From assembly GCF_015709225.1 (NCBI RefSeq), contig NZ_JADNRS010000050.1, positions 1-64,000 on the forward strand: DNA of 64,000 bases, given 5' to 3'. Position numbers and translations under genes: made by a program. This document shows positions 36,453-46,425 of this stretch, one piece after another. Under the pieces are notes generated by a model that worked only from the letters and a program-made list of their open reading frames with translations, was not told the origin of the DNA and made no database searches. The DNA is from Acholeplasma laidlawii. Its GTDB lineage: Bacteria; Bacillota_I; Bacilli_A; Acholeplasmatales; Acholeplasmataceae. Every line of letters starts with the position of its first letter. Within the stretch, counting starts at the first letter, position 1.

Positions 36453-38471
36453 ATGAAACAATTTAAAAAAGTTTGGCGTTATATTAGACGCTATAAAAAG
36501 TTATTAACTATTTCAATCATTAGTATGCTCATTGTTCAAATGCTTGGACTCTTAGCACCACTCATCGTTCGTTCTATTTTAGATGATCAATTAGTAGGGA
36601 TTACAAAACAGTGGTATGAAACAACAGATACCTCGAAAGTGGCATATAAGGGTAATTACTATACTCAAGAATTAAATGATGGTTCACCATTAACCATTGT
36701 TATCGTAAATGGTAAATACCTAGCTATTTTTGATGAAATTGTATCAGGTAACCAACAATTTGTTGCAACTACTGATACAGAAGGACAGTTAACGATTACA
36801 ACCTTTGAAGGGGATGAAGTTGTTTATACTGCACAAATCCTAACGGGTGGTGAGGTGAGTAGTTTTTACGCACCTTTTCTACAACCTATCTTCATATTAT
36901 TAAGCCTATTAATCCTTAGATATGTATTTCATATATTATTTTTATTTATTCAACGTATTACAACTGCCTACATCACGACAAATGTTGTCAGAGATGCAAG
37001 AAAAGATGCGGTTAGAGCACTTCAAAATATGCCGATGTCCTATTTTGAATACGAACCAGCTGGTAAAATAGCAAACCGTATCATCACGGACGTCAATGGT
37101 ATGATCAATTTATTTTCAACTTTAATGAATTTAGTATTTAACTCATTTTTATCCGTCATCTTTGCATATATAGGAATGTTCTATCTAGACTCAACTCTTG
37201 CACTATTTACATTTATCTTATTCCCGTTAATCTATATTTGGTTAAAAGTATTTATTAGAAATTTAAATGAGATAGCTCAAAAAGTATCAGAATCAGCTTC
37301 CATGATTACTGCACAGTTAAATGAAATTATTAATGGTATTAACGTGCTTCAAATCTTTAACTACCAAGAACAAACAGAAAAAGAATTTGAAATCACTTCT
37401 AATATATTTAGAAGTGAACAACTCAAAGAACAACGACTTCACTTATCGATTGGTTGGAATATGATTCGTCTACTTGGTTTTTTAGTTACTGCATTTATTA
37501 TTGCATATTTTGGATTCCAAAGCCTAACTGTTGGTACCTATGTTATGACTGCAGGTACAATTTATGCATACAATGATTTCTTATCTCGTTTGATGGAACC
37601 AGTTGGTGTGTTATTTAGAGAGTTTGGTAATTTACAACTAGCCCTTGTAAGAACAGATCGCATATTTACGATAATTGATGCTGAACAAGAAGATGATAGT
37701 TTTGAAGAAATTGAAAGATTTAAAGGTAAAATCGAATTTGAAAATATCACCTTTGCATACTCAAAAGATGCCCCTGTATTAAAAAATGTGAGTCTTAATA
37801 TCGAAGAAGGTTCTATGGTAGGTATTGTAGGACATACTGGAAGTGGAAAATCAACAATGATGAATCTATTACTAAGATTTTATGACTTTAAAGATGGTGA
37901 TTCAGGTAAAATCTATATTGATGATGTAGACATTCAATCTTACTCAAAACGTACCTACAGAAACCATATTGGCATGATTTTACAAGATCCAATGATTTAT
38001 AAAGGTACTATAGCAAGTAATGTAAAATTTGGCCAAGATGTAACTGATGAAGAAGTAGAAAACGTACTTCGTGAAATTGGTGGTGGACCAATGATTGATA
38101 AATTACCAGAAGGTATTCATCAACCACTTTATAGAGGTGGTAGTAATTTATCTGTTGGAGAAAAACAATTAATTAGTTTTGCAAGAGCGGTAATTCATAA
38201 CCCTGCTATCTTAATTATGGATGAGGCAACTGCAAATATTGATACTGAAACGGAAAGTCTTATTCAAACAGCCCTTAATAAGGTAAAAGAAGGACGTACA
38301 ACGATTGTAATTGCACATAGATTATCTACAATTAAACATGCAAATAAAATTGTAGTATTAGATAATGGTTTTAAAGTTGAAGAAGGCACACATGATCAAT
38401 TGCTTGAACTTGATAAGCAATATGCACACATCTATAAATCACAAATGAACGTTAAAATAGAAAACGTCTAA
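36453..38471 (+). CDS. ABC exporter half-transporter, consensus-site subunit
   Basis: A 672-residue partner of the preceding gene. Between the first two helices sits an about 95-residue soluble insert (about 43-140, rich in Thr/Tyr and predicted outside the cell). The ATPase has Walker A GHTGSGKST (about 461), signature LSVGEKQL (about 567) and Walker B LIMDEATANID with the catalytic Glu present, so this subunit supplies Walker B of the active site. Together they match BmrCD/TM287-288-like heterodimers. A strong terminator follows at 38475. Confidence 0.93.
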   Translation: MKQFKKVWRYIRRYKKLLTISIISMLIVQMLGLLAPLIVRSILDDQLVGITKQWYETTDTSKVAYKGNYYTQELNDGSPLTIVIVNGKYLAIFDEIVSGNQQFVATTDTEGQLTITTFEGDEVVYTAQILTGGEVSSFYAPFLQPIFILLSLLILRYVFHILFLFIQRITTAYITTNVVRDARKDAVRALQNMPMSYFEYEPAGKIANRIITDVNGMINLFSTLMNLVFNSFLSVIFAYIGMFYLDSTLALFTFILFPLIYIWLKVFIRNLNEIAQKVSESASMITAQLNEIINGINVLQIFNYQEQTEKEFEITSNIFRSEQLKEQRLHLSIGWNMIRLLGFLVTAFIIAYFGFQSLTVGTYVMTAGTIYAYNDFLSRLMEPVGVLFREFGNLQLALVRTDRIFTIIDAEQEDDSFEEIERFKGKIEFENITFAYSKDAPVLKNVSLNIEEGSMVGIVGHTGSGKSTMMNLLLRFYDFKDGDSGKIYIDDVDIQSYSKRTYRNHIGMILQDPMIYKGTIASNVKFGQDVTDEEVENVLREIGGGPMIDKLPEGIHQPLYRGGSNLSVGEKQLISFARAVIHNPAILIMDEATANIDTETESLIQTALNKVKEGRTTIVIAHRLSTIKHANKIVVLDNGFKVEEGTHDQLLELDKQYAHIYKSQMNVKIENV

Positions 38472-38474
38472 TAA

Positions 38475-38533
38475 AAAAATCCTTTTGGTTAAGTCTCAAG
38501 TTCGAGATTAGATGCCAAAAGGATTTTTATTTT
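38475..38533. terminator. Bidirectional terminator after the ABC exporter
   Basis: A 14-bp stem AAAAATCCTTTTGG/CCAAAAGGATTTTT with an inner TCTC/GAGA stem between convergent genes; T runs on both strands. Confidence 0.92.
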
Positions 38534-38541
38534 AAAATTAT

Positions 38542-39183
38542 TTATTCAGTTTCTATTTGACTCGCCGGTGTTAAGTCACCGAGATATGTCTTGAAGTAAT
38601 GTGTCACTGTCTCTTCTTGATCGAGTGCTAGTTCAATATGATATACAACTTCTACATATAGATAAGGTGCATCAACGTTAACAAACCATAATGGTGATTG
38701 AGGTAATATGTGGTTAAATGATATTTTTCTATTTGTACCAAATGTATTTGTAAGTGGTATGGTAGTCACTGCAGATTTAGCATTGATCCATTCTGCTTGA
38801 ACCACAAATTTTACAGTTAATTCGTGAATATGCTTACCAGACTTCACTTCTTGACGTGCCTTGAATGTATAGTGACCATTGGTATCATCATAATATTCAG
38901 GAACTAACATATCCATAAGTTTAATTTGGATAAGTAATTCATCGGTTTCTAAATTAATGATTTCATGATTTGATTCATCTTCGGTTGTGATGAAAGTTGA
39001 TTGAAACTGTGATACGTTATTGCCATCAAAATCAACATTTTTATATTTTAGATAATCCCCTAAATATAGTGCGATGACAAATGTGACGGGTATAATGACT
39101 ATAAATGCAAATAGTATGAGTTTTAGTCGATATTTTAATAACCATCTTCCGAATTTAGAATTTGGTGTATGCTTAGGTACCAT
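38542..39183 (-). CDS. Hypothetical membrane-anchored protein
   Basis: A 213-residue protein not recognised as a known family. A basic N terminus (PKHTPNSKFGRWLLKYRLK) precedes one hydrophobic segment at about 22-42 (LILFAFIVIIPVTFVIALYL), with the remaining about 170 residues outside and beta-rich. There is no lipobox. AAGGAG lies 10 bases before the ATG on the - strand and a TATAAT-like -10 is seen at about 39218-39223. It stands alone between an ABC exporter and rny, and shares their bidirectional terminator. A type II anchored extracytoplasmic protein is the most that can be said. Confidence 0.75.
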   Translation of the reverse strand: MVPKHTPNSKFGRWLLKYRLKLILFAFIVIIPVTFVIALYLGDYLKYKNVDFDGNNVSQFQSTFITTEDESNHEIINLETDELLIQIKLMDMLVPEYYDDTNGHYTFKARQEVKSGKHIHELTVKFVVQAEWINAKSAVTTIPLTNTFGTNRKISFNHILPQSPLWFVNVDAPYLYVEVVYHIELALDQEETVTHYFKTYLGDLTPASQIETE

Positions 39184-39351
39184 ATATGTCTTTCTCCTTA
39201 TAACGTTTACTTAAGTGATATTATACTATAGAAATGTTAGATTTAAAAACATTTATAAGTTTTTCTTAACATCAAAATCTATGAATCGTAATATTTAAAA
39301 GTAAATGCTCGTTTATGAAAATATTTAATCACTTCTATATCGTGTTTTTCA

Positions 39352-39380
39352 TTGACTATAAAATGAAATCAAGTTATAAT
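39352..39380 (+). promoter_or_regulatory. Promoter of rny
   Basis: A near-consensus promoter: -35 TTGACT (39352-39357), 17-base spacer, -10 TATAAT (39375-39380). It leaves a leader of about 75 bases before the ATG, including a small GTAC...GTAC hairpin. The rest of the 39184-39462 gap shows nothing else apart from the - strand promoter region. Confidence 0.8.
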
Positions 39381-39462
39381 AAATTAAGTACTTTATGTAC
39401 GAAACTAATTTTTGATTATTATTCAAATAAAAAGTTAAAACTAAATATGGAGGTTTAAAGAG

Positions 39463-41055
39463 ATGTTTGACATAATGTTTAATGTTGACACTCCTGCATT
39501 AATTACCTTCATTTTGCTAATCGTCGTAGGTGCCCTTGGTGGTGCGTTGGTGGGTTATTTCATTCGTGTAGCTCAACATGAAAAAAGTTTACGCTTGGCT
39601 AGAGAAGAAGCTGAACGTATTATTGAAGACGGAAAAAAAGAAGCTGATAGAACTAAAAGAGAGATGGTTTTTGAAGCTAAACAAGAAATTTTAACGTTAC
39701 GTAAAGAATTTGATGAAGATATTAAAGATCGCCGTCAAATCGTCATGAATCTTGAAGAAAAAGCAACTCAACGTGAGAATGCTTTAAACCAAAGATCACA
39801 ATATTTAGATAAACGTGAAATCGGTCTGGACGCTAAAGAAGAAAGACATAACGAACGTAAAGAACAACTTGATATCCAATATAGCAAAGTGGAAGAATTA
39901 ATAAAGGAACAAGAGGAGAAACTCAGTTCTATTTCAGCGTTGTCAAGAGAGCAAGCTCGTGAATTGATAATGGCTCAAGTAAGAGATTCTATCTCGAATG
40001 AAATTGCAGCTTATATTAGAGATGAAGAAGATAATGCAAAATCTATTGCTCAAAATAAGAGTAAAGAGATATTATCACTTGCTATGCAAAAATATGCAGC
40101 TGAAACTACATCTGAACGTACAGTTACAGTTGTTGAAATACCAAATGAGGACATGAAAGGTCGTATCATTGGTAAAGAAGGAAGAAATATTAGATCACTT
40201 GAGGCTCTCACTGGAGTGGATCTAATTATTGACGATACACCAGAAGCAGTCGTTTTATCTGGTTTTGACCCTGTAAGACGTGAAGTTGCAAAACGTGCTT
40301 TAACGATACTAGTTCAAGATGGTAGAATCCATCCGGGACGTATTGAAGAAGTTGTTGAACGTGCCAGAACAGAAATTGACATGTTCATCCGCGAAGCTGG
40401 TGAAGAAGCAGTATTTAAAACTGGTGTAGGTAAAGTACATCCAGATATTATTAAACTCTTAGGACGTATGACATTTAGAACATCCTATGGTCAAAACGTA
40501 TTGAAACACTCAATTGAAGTAGCCTTCCTAGCAGGAAAATTAGCTGCTGAAATTGGTGAAAATGAAATGCTTGCACGTCGTGCTGGTTTATTCCATGATA
40601 TTGGTAAAGCAATTGACCACGAGGTAGAAGGTTCACACGTATCTATCGGTGTTGAACTTATGTCTAGATATAAAGAACCTAAAGAAGTTATTGATGCAAT
40701 CGCATCTCACCATGGTGATAGTGAACCAGAATCAATTATTGCAGTATTAGTTGCAGCAGCTGATGCTTTATCTGCAGCGCGTCCAGGTGCAAGATCTGAA
40801 TCTATGGATTCCTACATGAAACGTTTAACTCAATTAGAAGAAATTTCTAATGATGTTACCGGTGTTGATAAAGCTTATGCTATCCAAGCTGGTCGTGAAG
40901 TACGTGTCATGGTATTACCTGATAAAGTAGATGATTTAGGATTGATTAATATTGCACGCACAATCAAAGAAAAGATTGAAGCACAAATGACATATCCTGG
41001 AACCATCAAAGTTACAGTTATTCGTGAAAAACGAGCAACGGATGTAGCTAAATAA
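39463..41055 (+). CDS. rny: Ribonuclease Y
   Basis: The membrane-bound endoribonuclease that starts mRNA decay in many Bacillota. The 530 residues show an N-terminal membrane helix (about 8-30), a long charged coiled coil (35-165), a KH domain (about 205-275, with [16 protein letters not shown]), and an HD domain ([38 protein letters not shown] at about 377-378). The C-terminal domain ends [16 protein letters not shown] lies before the ATG. Adjacency to ymdB is the same as in B. subtilis. Confidence 0.97.
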   Translation: MFDIMFNVDTPALITFILLIVVGALGGALVGYFIRVAQHEKSLRLAREEAERIIEDGKKEADRTKREMVFEAKQEILTLRKEFDEDIKDRRQIVMNLEEKATQRENALNQRSQYLDKREIGLDAKEERHNERKEQLDIQYSKVEELIKEQEEKLSSISALSREQARELIMAQVRDSISNEIAAYIRDEEDNAKSIAQNKSKEILSLAMQKYAAETTSERTVTVVEIPNEDMKGRIIGKEGRNIRSLEALTGVDLIIDDTPEAVVLSGFDPVRREVAKRALTILVQDGRIHPGRIEEVVERARTEIDMFIREAGEEAVFKTGVGKVHPDIIKLLGRMTFRTSYGQNVLKHSIEVAFLAGKLAAEIGENEMLARRAGLFHDIGKAIDHEVEGSHVSIGVELMSRYKEPKEVIDAIASHHGDSEPESIIAVLVAAADALSAARPGARSESMDSYMKRLTQLEEISNDVTGVDKAYAIQAGREVRVMVLPDKVDDLGLINIARTIKEKIEAQMTYPGTIKVTVIREKRATDVAK

Positions 41056-41070
41056 AATAAAGTTTAATGT

Positions 41071-41096
41071 AAAGAGGCAATTTTGCCTCTTTTTCA
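41071..41096 (+). terminator. Terminator of rny
   Basis: A 10-bp stem AAAGAGGCAA/TTGCCTCTTT with a two-base gap runs into further T. It ends 15 bases before the ymdB ATG. Confidence 0.9.
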
Positions 41097-41110
41097 TATA
41101 TAATAGATGT

Positions 41111-41881
41111 ATGAAAATATTATTTATTGGTGATATCTATGGTGATCCTGGTATAGATTACTTATTAGAAAATATCACATACCTAAGACAAACATACCAA
41201 CCTAATTTAATCATAGCAAATGCAGAAAATTCTGCAAATGGACGGGGTATTAATAAAAAGATATATAAAAAGCTTATGCAAGCTGGTATATCACTTTTAA
41301 CAATGGGTAACCATACATGGAAAAACCCTGAACTTAAAACTTTTATTGAAGACAGTAACATTATTCGACCAATTAATGACGGTTCAAATTTAGGTAGTGG
41401 TTACAAAATTATGAACTATAATGGTCAAAAAGTATTGGTGATCAATGCACTTGGAAAAGCCTTTATGAATGAAGATTATGAACCGCCATTTATAATGGTT
41501 AAAGAAGTTTTGGATAGAGAAATTTATGATTACGCACTGTTAGATTTTCATGCTGAAACGACCTCTGAAAAAATTGCGATGGCATATTTTTTAGATGGTA
41601 AAGTTGATATGATGGTAGGCACACATACACACATTCAAACAAATGATGATCGATTACTTGATAATGGTACACTCTATTTAACAGATGTAGGTATGACAGG
41701 TCCACTAGAAGGTGTCATTGGTGTTAAAAAAGAAATCATCATCGATAGATTTATTCATGGTCAAAGTAGACCAAATGAAGTAGCACTCGGTAGACGTCAG
41801 TTAAATGCTTGTTTATTTACTTTAAGTCCTACAAAGAAAATAGAAAAAATACATTTAGAGGAAACTCATAAATTAGTTTAA
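41111..41881 (+). CDS. ymdB: YmdB-type metallophosphoesterase
   Basis: A 256-residue binuclear metallophosphoesterase of the TIGR00282/YmdB family; B. subtilis YmdB hydrolyses cyclic nucleotides and affects RNase Y-related and biofilm decisions. Metal ligands are visible in FIGDIYGDPG (start), NAENSANGRG (about 36-45), TMGNHTW (about 64-70), LDFHAETTSEK (about 148) and VGTHTHIQT (about 174). It follows rny as in Bacillus. There is no Shine-Dalgarno site: a TATAAT ends six bases before the ATG and just behind the rny terminator, suggesting a leaderless transcript. Confidence 0.94.
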   Translation: MKILFIGDIYGDPGIDYLLENITYLRQTYQPNLIIANAENSANGRGINKKIYKKLMQAGISLLTMGNHTWKNPELKTFIEDSNIIRPINDGSNLGSGYKIMNYNGQKVLVINALGKAFMNEDYEPPFIMVKEVLDREIYDYALLDFHAETTSEKIAMAYFLDGKVDMMVGTHTHIQTNDDRLLDNGTLYLTDVGMTGPLEGVIGVKKEIIIDRFIHGQSRPNEVALGRRQLNACLFTLSPTKKIEKIHLEETHKLV

Positions 41882-41927
41882 AGGTTATATTAAGGCATTA
41901 TTTGACTTGTAAGACTTACTCAAATGT

Positions 41928-41957
41928 TTGTTTTTATAAATTGTTATATGTTATAAT
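41928..41957 (+). promoter_or_regulatory. Promoter of the SAP-like membrane protein gene
   Basis: A -35 TTGTTT (41928-41933), 18-base spacer and extended -10 TGT-TATAAT (41952-41957), followed by AAGGGGGAA as ribosome site before the ATG at 41991. Confidence 0.65.
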
Positions 41958-41990
41958 TAAACTAGTCTATATGATAAGGGGGAATTTTTT

Positions 41991-43877
41991 ATGGCAGTAT
42001 TCAATAAAGAGGGTTTGTTTGTTACAAAAAAAGGGAAATACCAAGTAGATGACTTGGTCACTAAGTTAAGTTTCGTATCAGGAACTTATTTAGTTGATTT
42101 TTTACAATCTATTGGTTTAACTTTACCGCGTAAATTACGCATGAATGTTTTATTCAAAGTTTTAAAAGAACCTGTTGAGCGTACAATTGAGGAAAGAAAG
42201 TCACTTGCCGATGAAATGGGTTATAGATTAACATGGTTTAGTAAGTTTACGGATACACAATTAGTAAACTTATTAGAATGGTATAAATCGACATCCTTAG
42301 GCAATCTTTATCTCACCGGTTTCTGGAGAGATTTTTTAGACTACATCGTTGTTAAAGGTGTATCGGATAGTGATATTGATAGGTTATTTACAGAAGCTGA
42401 TAATGCAATTAAAACCAACAAACGCTCACTTACTCTAGACTTCAATAAAGCTTTAAATGCTGTTTTATATGATGAGAACGGAGAAATTGATGGTGTAACA
42501 CAAGCTCAATTTAGACTGGTTACTTATGAAGCAACCACTTTAACTGAGCTAAGAGGTATTGGTGAAAAGTATAACGCACCAATTCCAAAGCGCTTAAAGA
42601 AAAATGAAATGCTTCAAGTGATTTTGGATAAATTAAAAGAACGCAATGAGCTTACGCCTGAACTTGAAAAGAAATTAAAAACTCAAAATATTATTTTACT
42701 TGAAAGATTTGCTAAAGATCATGACATCAAAGTTTCTACAGAACTTAAAAAAGAAGAGATTATTGAATTTATTCTTTCAAATGCAGAAGAAACTAAGTCG
42801 ACATATTTCGTACCACAGTCTCAAGAAGTATACGAAAATCTTGATGAACCAGTAGTTAAAAAGGAAGCACCTAAACCAGAAGTTAAAATTGAACCAGTGG
42901 TTGAACCTAAACCGGTGATTATTGAACCTACTATGACGCCGAATGTTGTCGTAAACTCAGATGTCATTGATTATAGACCTCAACTTGATAAACTAACTGA
43001 AGCTTTTAACAGATTAGCTGAAAGTTTCAAAGATAAAGAATTTAGTGTTAACATTGAAAATTCAATTAAACCTGAATCTGTGGTTGTTCAAGAACCTGTT
43101 ATTAGAGAAGAACAAGTCGTTAGACCACAACCAACGAATATGATGGTGAATCAAGAAGCACTTATTCAAGAACTATTAAGAGAAGATGATTCTGACGCAC
43201 CAGAACTTGATTCTGAAAAACCATTTGATATTGATGGTAAGATTATAACCAAAGAATTCAAATACAAACGAGGATTCGGCGTATTTGCAGCATTATTATC
43301 ATTAGTTTTTGCAGTATTATTTGCTTGGCTTTACCTACTTTCATTTGGTCTACTTGTTGCACCATTCTTAGTGAAAGCTAACCAAATGGTCAATGATTTA
43401 GATGCTACTATGAAACTAGTAGTTAATTATGGAACCATTGTACTTGCACTAATCAACATATATGCCTTCATTATACTTTTAAGAAAACCTTCTAAGCAGT
43501 CACTTAAAGTCTTAGGATTTATTACACTATTCACAGGGTTTATTATTACAGGATTATTCGTGTTTGCATCTATTGGAACAAAAGTTCAAGTTATAGAACA
43601 AAAAGAAGAAACTGAAATAACTAAATTAACTGAAGCTATAAAGAAAATGAGTCATCCTGATCATAAGCGTAAGGTAAAAAAATCACGTGGGTTCATGTTT
43701 GGCTTATTAGCATTTATTACATTTGTGCTTTTAGTATTTATAGTTTTCTATGGCATTTGGAGATTAGAATTCACTTATGGATATGAAAATATACCATTTA
43801 TAGGACCATTATTAAGAGATTACATCATAGAACCACTATTTGGTTCTGCGCATGATATGTCACAATATTATGTATAA
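41991..43877 (+). CDS. Multi-pass membrane protein with SAP-like repeats
   Basis: A 628-residue protein of no recognised family. The soluble N-terminal part contains three segments of the same helix-extended-helix shape as SAP/Rho-N domains: about 33-59 (LVDFLQSIGLTLPRKLRMN), 182-218 (LRGIGEKYNAPIPKRLKKNE) and 228-265 (LERFAKDHDIKVSTELKKEE). A Pro/Glu/Val-rich linker follows (about 275-400). Four hydrophobic segments lie at about 430-463, 479-499, 507-530 and 567-592. SAP-like modules often bind nucleic acid, so a DNA- or RNA-membrane tether is conceivable; this is inference. It has its own promoter between ymdB and mutS. Confidence 0.75.
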   Translation: MAVFNKEGLFVTKKGKYQVDDLVTKLSFVSGTYLVDFLQSIGLTLPRKLRMNVLFKVLKEPVERTIEERKSLADEMGYRLTWFSKFTDTQLVNLLEWYKSTSLGNLYLTGFWRDFLDYIVVKGVSDSDIDRLFTEADNAIKTNKRSLTLDFNKALNAVLYDENGEIDGVTQAQFRLVTYEATTLTELRGIGEKYNAPIPKRLKKNEMLQVILDKLKERNELTPELEKKLKTQNIILLERFAKDHDIKVSTELKKEEIIEFILSNAEETKSTYFVPQSQEVYENLDEPVVKKEAPKPEVKIEPVVEPKPVIIEPTMTPNVVVNSDVIDYRPQLDKLTEAFNRLAESFKDKEFSVNIENSIKPESVVVQEPVIREEQVVRPQPTNMMVNQEALIQELLREDDSDAPELDSEKPFDIDGKIITKEFKYKRGFGVFAALLSLVFAVLFAWLYLLSFGLLVAPFLVKANQMVNDLDATMKLVVNYGTIVLALINIYAFIILLRKPSKQSLKVLGFITLFTGFIITGLFVFASIGTKVQVIEQKEETEITKLTEAIKKMSHPDHKRKVKKSRGFMFGLLAFITFVLLVFIVFYGIWRLEFTYGYENIPFIGPLLRDYIIEPLFGSAHDMSQYYV

Positions 43878-43892
43878 AATAAGGAAGTAAAC

Positions 43893-46418
43893 ATGTCAGA
43901 TATTTCTAAATACACACCTATGATGCAACAATACTTAAAAATTAAAGAAGACTACGCAGATGCGATAGTCTTTTTTAGACTTGGTGATTTCTATGAAATG
44001 TTTTTTGATGACGCCATTACTGCATCCAAGGTTTTAGAAATAGCTCTTACAAAAAAAGAAGCTGGTCAAACCGTTCCAATGTGCGGTGTTCCACATCATG
44101 CTGCAAAAGTTTATATTCAAAAACTTATCACTAAAGGCTTTAAAATAGCAATTGTTGAACAAACATCAGAACCTGGTAAGGGTTTAGTTGAACGCGAAGT
44201 CGTTCAACTCATTACTCCAGGTATGATTATTGATGATGATATTCTGCCTAAGAATGAATATAATTTTATTGGATCTGTTTCTTTATCAGAATATGGATAT
44301 ATATTAAGTTATGCAGATATTTCAACGGGTGATACATTCATCTTAAATGGTCTAACAAAACAAGCTTTAACGGATGAAGTATCCAATTTAAAACTCAAAG
44401 AAATTGTTTTAACAAACACTTCGGATACTTACTTGTTAAACTTTTTTAAACAAGAAAATATTTTAGTGTCCATCTATACGAACCAAGAAGTTCAGAATAC
44501 TAGAATTGTAAGAAACTTAAAAGAAAAACATCTTAAAGAAGCAGGTTCTTTATTAATTAATTACTTAGAAAAAGAATCTAAACTTGATTTATCTCACTTG
44601 ATGCCGTTTGAAAGTGTCATCATCGATCAGTATATGAGACTTGATTATCAAGTCTTAAATCACTTAGAGTTAACAGAGTCCTTAACAGGTAACATTAATT
44701 CTACCTTGATTCAGTGGATTGATAAAACATCCACTGCAATGGGTTCTAGATTACTTAGATATGAATTAACACATCCTTTAAAAGATAAAGCATTACTCGA
44801 AAAAAGATATGATTACATTGAAGCATTTACACAATTTGAACCAAGAAATAGACTAGAATCGATATTAGAACAAGTTTATGACTTAAATAGATTAGTGGGA
44901 CGTGTTTCAAGTAACCAAACACACGCAAGAGATTTAGTTCAACTTAAAACAACGCTTAGCCTTATTCCAGAGTTTAAAGAAGTTTTATCCTCATTTAATA
45001 ACCCACTTATTGATGAAATGAATGACAAGGTTGATGTTTTTGAAACTTTATTTACATTACTGGATGCATCCATTGAAAACGAACCACCCTTAACGATTAA
45101 AGAAGGTGGCATCATTAAAGATGGATATGATGAAACTTTAGATGAATTTAGAAGTATTGCTAAAAACGGTGATTTATGGCTAGAAAAATTTGAAAAAGAG
45201 GAAAAAGAACGTACCGGAATTAAGAATTTAAAGGTAGGTTATAACCGCGTATTTGGATATTTTATTGAAGTATCCAAAGGTAATATTCCATTTATTCAAG
45301 ATGAGTTTGGTTATATTAGAAAACAAACACTAGCTAATGCAGAACGTTATATTACAGAAGATTTAAAAAATGCAGAAAATAAGATTTTATCTTCTAAAGA
45401 TAGAGCGGACAAATTAGAGTATGAAATATTTAATCAAATCAAAGAAACTGCTAAAACTTATACTCATGAACTTCAATTACTAAGTCAAATTATTGCCTCA
45501 GTTGATAAATATATTAGTTTATCAAAAGTAGCAGAAATGTATAAATATGTAAGACCAAAACTCAATCATAACCGGATTGTAGATATAGAAGATGGACGTC
45601 ACCCGGTTGTGGAACAGCATGTGGAGTTCATTAAAAACCATATTCACATGAAACCAAGTGAAATATTTATTTTAACTGGTCCAAACATGAGTGGTAAGTC
45701 GACATATATGCGTATGTTTGCAGTGATAACTGTTATGGCTCAAACGGGTATGTTTGTGCCAGCTACATCTGCAAATCTACCGATATATGATGCAATATTT
45801 ACACGCATTGGTTCAAGTGATGATATTTCAGGTGGTAAGTCTACATTTATGGTTGAAATGGTTGAGGCAAATGATGCACTCACCTATGCAACAGAAAACT
45901 CACTTATTTTATTTGATGAAATAGGAAGAGGTACTGCAACCTATGATGGTCTTGCACTTGCTCAGGCGATGATTGAGTATGTACATACCCAAATCAAAGC
46001 TCAAATGATGTTTTCAACTCATTATCATGAACTTACTAAATTATCAGAAAAACATGATCTTATAACTAACTTACACGTTAAAGCTATCGAACAAAAAGAC
46101 CATATGGTATTCCTACACCAAGTTGAACTTGGTTCATCTGATAAATCCTATGGTATTCAAGTAGCAGCCCTAGCACATCTACCTGATCCTGTGATTAAAC
46201 GTGCGAAATACTTACTTAAAAAGTTAGAAAAAGATGGAAAAGGTATTGACCATAATCTATTTATGTTTGAAGAAAAAGTAGAACTTGGTCAAATTATACC
46301 GCATGATGTTCAAGATTTATTGAACCACATCAATGACTTGGATATTAATCAAATGACACCGCTTGATGCATTGATTAAATTAAAATATCTACAAAGTTTA
46401 AGTAAAGATAAAAAATAA
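43893..46418 (+). CDS. mutS: DNA mismatch repair protein MutS
   Basis: MutS recognises mismatches and small loops. The 841 residues carry the mismatch-reading Phe-x-Glu in GDFYEMFFDD (about 32-41), the connector and lever domains, and the ATPase with Walker A GPNMSGKSTYMR (about 598-609), a signature-like DISGGKSTFMVEM, and Walker B LILFDEIGRGTATYDG (about 671-686). The C-terminal clamp-interaction/tetramer tail is present but short. AAGGAAG precedes the ATG. It starts the run mutS-mutL-miaA-aroK-aroQ-efp. Confidence 0.98.
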   Translation: MSDISKYTPMMQQYLKIKEDYADAIVFFRLGDFYEMFFDDAITASKVLEIALTKKEAGQTVPMCGVPHHAAKVYIQKLITKGFKIAIVEQTSEPGKGLVEREVVQLITPGMIIDDDILPKNEYNFIGSVSLSEYGYILSYADISTGDTFILNGLTKQALTDEVSNLKLKEIVLTNTSDTYLLNFFKQENILVSIYTNQEVQNTRIVRNLKEKHLKEAGSLLINYLEKESKLDLSHLMPFESVIIDQYMRLDYQVLNHLELTESLTGNINSTLIQWIDKTSTAMGSRLLRYELTHPLKDKALLEKRYDYIEAFTQFEPRNRLESILEQVYDLNRLVGRVSSNQTHARDLVQLKTTLSLIPEFKEVLSSFNNPLIDEMNDKVDVFETLFTLLDASIENEPPLTIKEGGIIKDGYDETLDEFRSIAKNGDLWLEKFEKEEKERTGIKNLKVGYNRVFGYFIEVSKGNIPFIQDEFGYIRKQTLANAERYITEDLKNAENKILSSKDRADKLEYEIFNQIKETAKTYTHELQLLSQIIASVDKYISLSKVAEMYKYVRPKLNHNRIVDIEDGRHPVVEQHVEFIKNHIHMKPSEIFILTGPNMSGKSTYMRMFAVITVMAQTGMFVPATSANLPIYDAIFTRIGSSDDISGGKSTFMVEMVEANDALTYATENSLILFDEIGRGTATYDGLALAQAMIEYVHTQIKAQMMFSTHYHELTKLSEKHDLITNLHVKAIEQKDHMVFLHQVELGSSDKSYGIQVAALAHLPDPVIKRAKYLLKKLEKDGKGIDHNLFMFEEKVELGQIIPHDVQDLLNHINDLDINQMTPLDALIKLKYLQSLSKDKK

Positions 46419-46425
46419 GGATTTA

